The notes under the pieces were generated by a model. It made no database searches, had not been told where the DNA came from, and saw only the letters and a program-made list of their open reading frames with translations. This document shows positions 6,656 through 9,041 of a stretch of DNA of 9,041 bases, piece by piece. Location: assembly GCA_937895975.1 (NCBI GenBank), contig CALBLG010000030.1:1-9041 (forward strand), written 5' to 3'. Position 1 is the first letter of the stretch. Every line of letters begins with the position of its first letter. The DNA comes from an uncultured Slackia sp. (lineage in GTDB: Bacteria > Actinomycetota > Coriobacteriia > Coriobacteriales > Eggerthellaceae). A program made the position numbers and the translations under genes.

Positions 6656-6693
6656 CGCACGAACAGCACATTAAGTGCTGTTCGGCTCGTGCG
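6656..6693. other. Long hairpin in the gtrA-pgcA gap
   Basis: GAACAGCAC (6661-6669) and GTGCTGTTC (6675-6683) form a perfect 9-bp stem with a 5-base loop. It is extended by CGCAC/GTGCG (6656-6660 and 6689-6693) after a 5-base bulge on the right arm. It lies about 70 bases after the gtrA stop and 70 before pgcA, without a T-run on either side. It may be a terminator for gtrA, an mRNA processing or stability site, or part of the pgcA leader. A smaller GCCCG/CGGGC hairpin (6608-6625) sits just upstream of the pgcA ribosome site. Confidence 0.5.
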
Positions 6694-6760
6694 GAATCTT
6701 GCGTAATCGCACGCCCGACGCGCTCCGAGCTACTCAAACGAATTTAACGCTTTGCTTGGT

Positions 6761-7159
6761 TTACTTTTCTTCATCACCTGCATCAAGAAACTTCTTGCGC
6801 GTTACGAAGTTCCACACCATGACGATGGCCGTAGCGCCGATCTTCGTAATAAGGTAGTGGATATGCAGCAGCTCAACGCCCGCCCACATGCACGCATTGT
6901 TGATGACAAGGCCGATGACCGAAAGCACCACGAAGATGATGAATTCGCGGCGGCGGCTCATGCCTTCTTTGTGCGTGAACACATAGCGCATCGACGCCAC
7001 ATAATTGAATGCCACTGACACGGTGAACGAAATCGTGGCCGACACCAGGTAGTTCACGCCGAACGCCTCGGTCAGCAAAGCCAGCAAGCCATAGTCGATG
7101 ACGAACGCGATTACGCCCACCACGCCGAATTTCATAATCTGAGCAAGTAACTTTTGCAT
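6761..7159 (-). CDS. GtrA-family small membrane protein
   Basis: A 132-residue protein almost entirely made of four membrane segments (about 9-31, 37-54, 72-97 and 100-118), the size and layout of the GtrA family. GtrA proteins are thought to flip undecaprenyl-phosphate-linked sugars, classically glucose in Shigella O-antigen modification, or otherwise to assist polyprenol-sugar export. Family hallmarks are KFGVVGVIAFVIDYG near the start, FNYVASMRYVF (51-61), and WNFVTRKKF near the end. The frame is open 48 codons further upstream, but the ATG at 7159 is chosen because GGAAGGAG precedes it closely and the conserved protein begins there. It lies between the large membrane-protein gene and pgcA. 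A partner GtrB glycosyltransferase is not in the window, so the sugar moved is unknown. Confidence 0.88.
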   Translation of the reverse strand: MQKLLAQIMKFGVVGVIAFVIDYGLLALLTEAFGVNYLVSATISFTVSVAFNYVASMRYVFTHKEGMSRRREFIIFVVLSVIGLVINNACMWAGVELLHIHYLITKIGATAIVMVWNFVTRKKFLDAGDEEK

Positions 7160-7169
7160 GTATCTCCTT

Positions 7170-7191
7170 CCGCCGGCCTGACGGCCGTCGG
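7170..7191 (-). promoter_or_regulatory. GC-rich hairpin abutting the gtrA ribosome site
   Basis: On the minus strand CCGACGGCC pairs with GGCCGGCGG around a GTCA loop: 5 bp, one A-G mismatch, then 3 bp. The 3' arm ends directly before GGAAGGAG, the gtrA Shine-Dalgarno sequence. A stem so close could affect ribosome access or shield the mRNA 5' end after processing. Nothing in the sequence shows a ligand or protein that would control it. Confidence 0.35.
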
Positions 7192-7194
7192 CAG

Positions 7195-7374
7195 TCGCCG
7201 ACGCTGCGCGGGAATCTGGCGAGTGCATTTCGGGTTCAGCCTTCGCCTCGCGTACCAAAATACGCTGAGCCCAGCTGAACTGGGCGCGCCCGCTCGGGCG
7301 CATAGGCAGGAATTGAAAATGCCACTGGCATTTTCAACATCCGAACCGCACTCGCCAGATTCCCGCTCGCCGAC
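7195..7374. repeat. Inverted-repeat element with four hairpins and flanking 8-bp direct repeats
   Basis: GCGGGAATCTGGCGAGTGC (7208-7226) recurs as its exact reverse complement at 7348-7366, and the match extends inward to 26 bp with two mismatches (7208-7233 and 7341-7366). TCGCCGAC occurs at 7195-7202 and again at 7367-7374, directly against the right arm and 5 bases outside the left arm. Between the arms are four perfect hairpins: 7250-7265 (5 bp), 7269-7285 (6 bp), 7286-7301 (6-7 bp) and 7313-7337 (11 bp). There is no coding frame of substance. Terminal repeats plus a possible target duplication suggest a small non-autonomous mobile element; a structured RNA in the gtrA leader is the alternative. 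Confidence 0.55.
7313..7337. terminator. 11-bp hairpin with A/T-rich base, possible bidirectional terminator
   Basis: TTGAAAATGCC pairs perfectly with GGCATTTTCAA around a three-base loop. The A-run and T-run lie within the stem arms, so both strands show a GC-rich tip followed by TTTTC, as seen in weak bidirectional terminators. It lies about 60 bases after the stop of the large membrane-protein gene (7396) and inside the inverted-repeat element, and could separate that gene from gtrA. Confidence 0.4.
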
Positions 7375-7395
7375 CTTGACCGATCCTACAACAAT

Positions 7396-9041
7396 TTACG
7401 TCCAGAACTGGAACGTCTCAAGCAACCCCTGGTATGCCCACGGGTACGCCTGCGATACCCAGCCCGTTTCGGCCGTCACGCACAAAAGCACGGTATAGAC
7501 CACGCCAACTGCAACCGCCACGGGCAGCACGCGCACGAACACCGCCTGTGCCTTCGAGCCAACTTCGATGTTCTCGTTCACGATGAACAGCAGCAACACC
7601 GCCGCCATGAGGAACATGATGCTGAAATCGGCGAAATAGCGTTGCAGAATGCCCGCCATCTCGGCATCGGCCACAGCGATGACGATGCCCACCGCAATAA
7701 GCACGCCGATGACGCCCGCCACCGTGCGCGTTTTGCGCTGGCTGATGCGCATCTGCAGAATGCGACGCGCAAATGGCAGCACCCACAAAATGGGCAGCAC
7801 GGCGAAAATGCCGCCGAACGTGGCCTCCTTCACCGTTTGCCCCAGATAGGTCGAATCGAACGTCACCGACTGCAAATACGGGAACACGCCCGTGGTGGCC
7901 GGCGTTTGGAACAGATACGCGAACAACGCCGGCGCGATGCGGCCCACGGCCATGCCGCGCTTCGTCATGTCGTTCACGGTGAGGTTGTAGTTCGCGCCGA
8001 AATCCAGCAGGCTGCCGAAGCGCGCCTTGTTGTACCACATAATGCCCGCGCACACCACGACATACGGAGCGATGAGGCACGCGAACTGCCGCGCGCCAGC
8101 AACGGTGCGAATGCGGCCCTCGGTGATATACATGCGCCAAAACAGCGGAAACGCCAAGAAACTCAACATCACCAGCTGCGGACGACACCCCACAACAAGC
8201 GCCATGCACAGCGAGCCCGCAAGGTAGAAGCCCTCGGGGCGCTCGTGGCTGCGACCCACCATCCAGAAATACAGGCCCCATACCGAGAACGCGAGCGCCA
8301 GCATGATGGGCAGCGAATAGAACGTAGGGAATTTCAGCAAATACGGCACGCCGCAACACGCCACAATGGCAATTTGCAACAGCAGGAACACGCCGATGGT
8401 CATGCGTTTGAAGTGGTAGCGCGCGAAGCGATCGAGCAGCGCCGATATGCCCGCCACGAAAAACAGCATGCCAACAAGCACGCCGATCGCCGTGGGGAAA
8501 TTCGCGCCCGTCAACAGGTAGAAAGGCAGATAGAACAACAGCACCGGCACCACGCCGAAGTACACATAGTAGTGGCCGTCGTAGTAGGCGGTGTCCCACA
8601 GGTAGTTCTCGCCGGTTTCCTTCACCAGCTGGTCGCGCGCGCCGCGGTCGTACGGGTCGTCCATATTTTGCAGCCAATTGGGCGGCTCTTCTTCCAAATA
8701 CAGCTTGCCCTGCGTCATCGACTTCGCCAGCTCGGCATACTGCTGGGCGTTTTCGCCGCCGCATTCGAACACGTTCACGATGCTCACGCCATCCCACGAG
8801 CCCGAGTTGTAATGCTGCGTTGCCACGCCAACCAGGTTGGTTCCGTACAGCAAAAACGCGCTGCCCACCAGCATTTCAACAGCCGCCACGCCCACCACGG
8901 CGATCTTCGTGCGGCGCGGATGCTCGCGCAACGACGTGCGATACAGGCTCGAACCAGGGCGAAACGCGTAGATAAGCGCCATGATGCACGCCGCGAAAAT
9001 AAAGCGGTCGCGGTTGAAGCTGAACGGCTCGGGCGCATTCA
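7396..9041 (-). CDS. Large polytopic membrane protein, GT-C-like, N-terminus cut by window edge
   Basis: The frame enters from the right edge with no upstream stop (visible start FSFNRDRFIFAACI), so the Met at 8982 is not the true start. About 547 residues are visible. Numbering from that Met, hydrophobic segments lie near 27-47, 138-159, 162-183, 194-216, 222-243, 251-281, 299-317, 389-405, 421-439, 453-468 and 482-504. A long polar loop (48-137) has acidic and aromatic residues (LYLEEEPPNWLQNMDDPYD, then ENYLWDTAYYDGHYYVYFG), placed like the catalytic first loop of GT-C polyprenol-dependent glycosyltransferases. The segments YNKARFGSLLDFGANYNL (317-334) and GCRPQ (265-269) look conserved from memory of similar gut-bacterial proteins, but I cannot name a family. 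Its place upstream of gtrA fits envelope glycan transfer. The glycosyltransferase role is inference; a polymerase or other transporter is possible. Confidence 0.8.
   Translation of the reverse strand, partial: NAPEPFSFNRDRFIFAACIMALIYAFRPGSSLYRTSLREHPRRTKIAVVGVAAVEMLVGSAFLLYGTNLVGVATQHYNSGSWDGVSIVNVFECGGENAQQYAELAKSMTQGKLYLEEEPPNWLQNMDDPYDRGARDQLVKETGENYLWDTAYYDGHYYVYFGVVPVLLFYLPFYLLTGANFPTAIGVLVGMLFFVAGISALLDRFARYHFKRMTIGVFLLLQIAIVACCGVPYLLKFPTFYSLPIMLALAFSVWGLYFWMVGRSHERPEGFYLAGSLCMALVVGCRPQLVMLSFLAFPLFWRMYITEGRIRTVAGARQFACLIAPYVVVCAGIMWYNKARFGSLLDFGANYNLTVNDMTKRGMAVGRIAPALFAYLFQTPATTGVFPYLQSVTFDSTYLGQTVKEATFGGIFAVLPILWVLPFARRILQMRISQRKTRTVAGVIGVLIAVGIVIAVADAEMAGILQRYFADFSIMFLMAAVLLLFIVNENIEVGSKAQAVFVRVLPVAVAVGVVYTVLLCVTAETGWVSQAYPWAYQGLLETFQFWT

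Noticed and set aside
7418..8797. Minus-strand 459-codon frame overlapping the large membrane protein
   Set aside because: It is out of frame with the hydrophobic, domain-like reading and gives an Arg/Gly/His-rich shadow sequence.

Overview
The window looks like a chromosomal segment of a high-GC actinobacterium. The gut class Coriobacteriia (Eggerthella/Slackia-like) is my best guess. This rests on the GC-rich third positions, on a divergent MetRS-like enzyme of a type I associate with gut Firmicutes and Coriobacteriia, and on the general style of the proteins. It is an inference from reading; no search was run. Seven protein genes are well supported. Six lie on the minus strand and one, a VanZ-family gene, on the plus strand. 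The two end genes run off the window.

Right to left along the minus strand, the first block is a cell-envelope glycan neighbourhood. A large polytopic membrane protein (open at the right edge, stop at 7396) is followed by a GtrA-family membrane protein (7159-6761) and an alpha-phosphoglucomutase of the PgcA type (6587-4878). A plausible reading is that the mutase makes glucose-1-phosphate for a nucleotide sugar, GtrA helps move a lipid-linked sugar across the membrane, and the large membrane protein acts on glycans outside. No GtrB-type transferase is visible, so the pathway is incomplete here. Next comes a solitary YhcH/YjgK/YiaL-family (DUF386) gene (4505-4056) with its own perfect -10 box and a terminator-like hairpin in its leader.

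The left block is a two-gene unit, sppA (S49 membrane signal-peptide peptidase, 3075-1942) then a MetRS-like class I tRNA ligase (1945 to beyond 1), joined by a GTGA stop/start overlap. The VanZ-family gene (3184-3732) diverges from sppA across 108 bp and appears to be leaderless.

The non-coding gaps hold the most unusual material, because nearly every one carries long perfect or near-perfect inverted repeats. Two stand out. A 197-bp element at 4639-4835 has ungapped 48-bp imperfect terminal inverted repeats. A ~160-bp element at 7203-7366, between the large membrane-protein gene and gtrA, has a perfect 19-bp inverted repeat (26 bp with two mismatches), four internal hairpins, and an 8-bp direct repeat on both flanks that could be a target-site duplication. 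These are candidates for non-autonomous mobile repeats or structured RNA leaders. I see no tRNA, rRNA, CRISPR array, complete insertion sequence or phage gene. Several long plus-strand open frames opposite metG, sppA and pgcA are antisense shadows.
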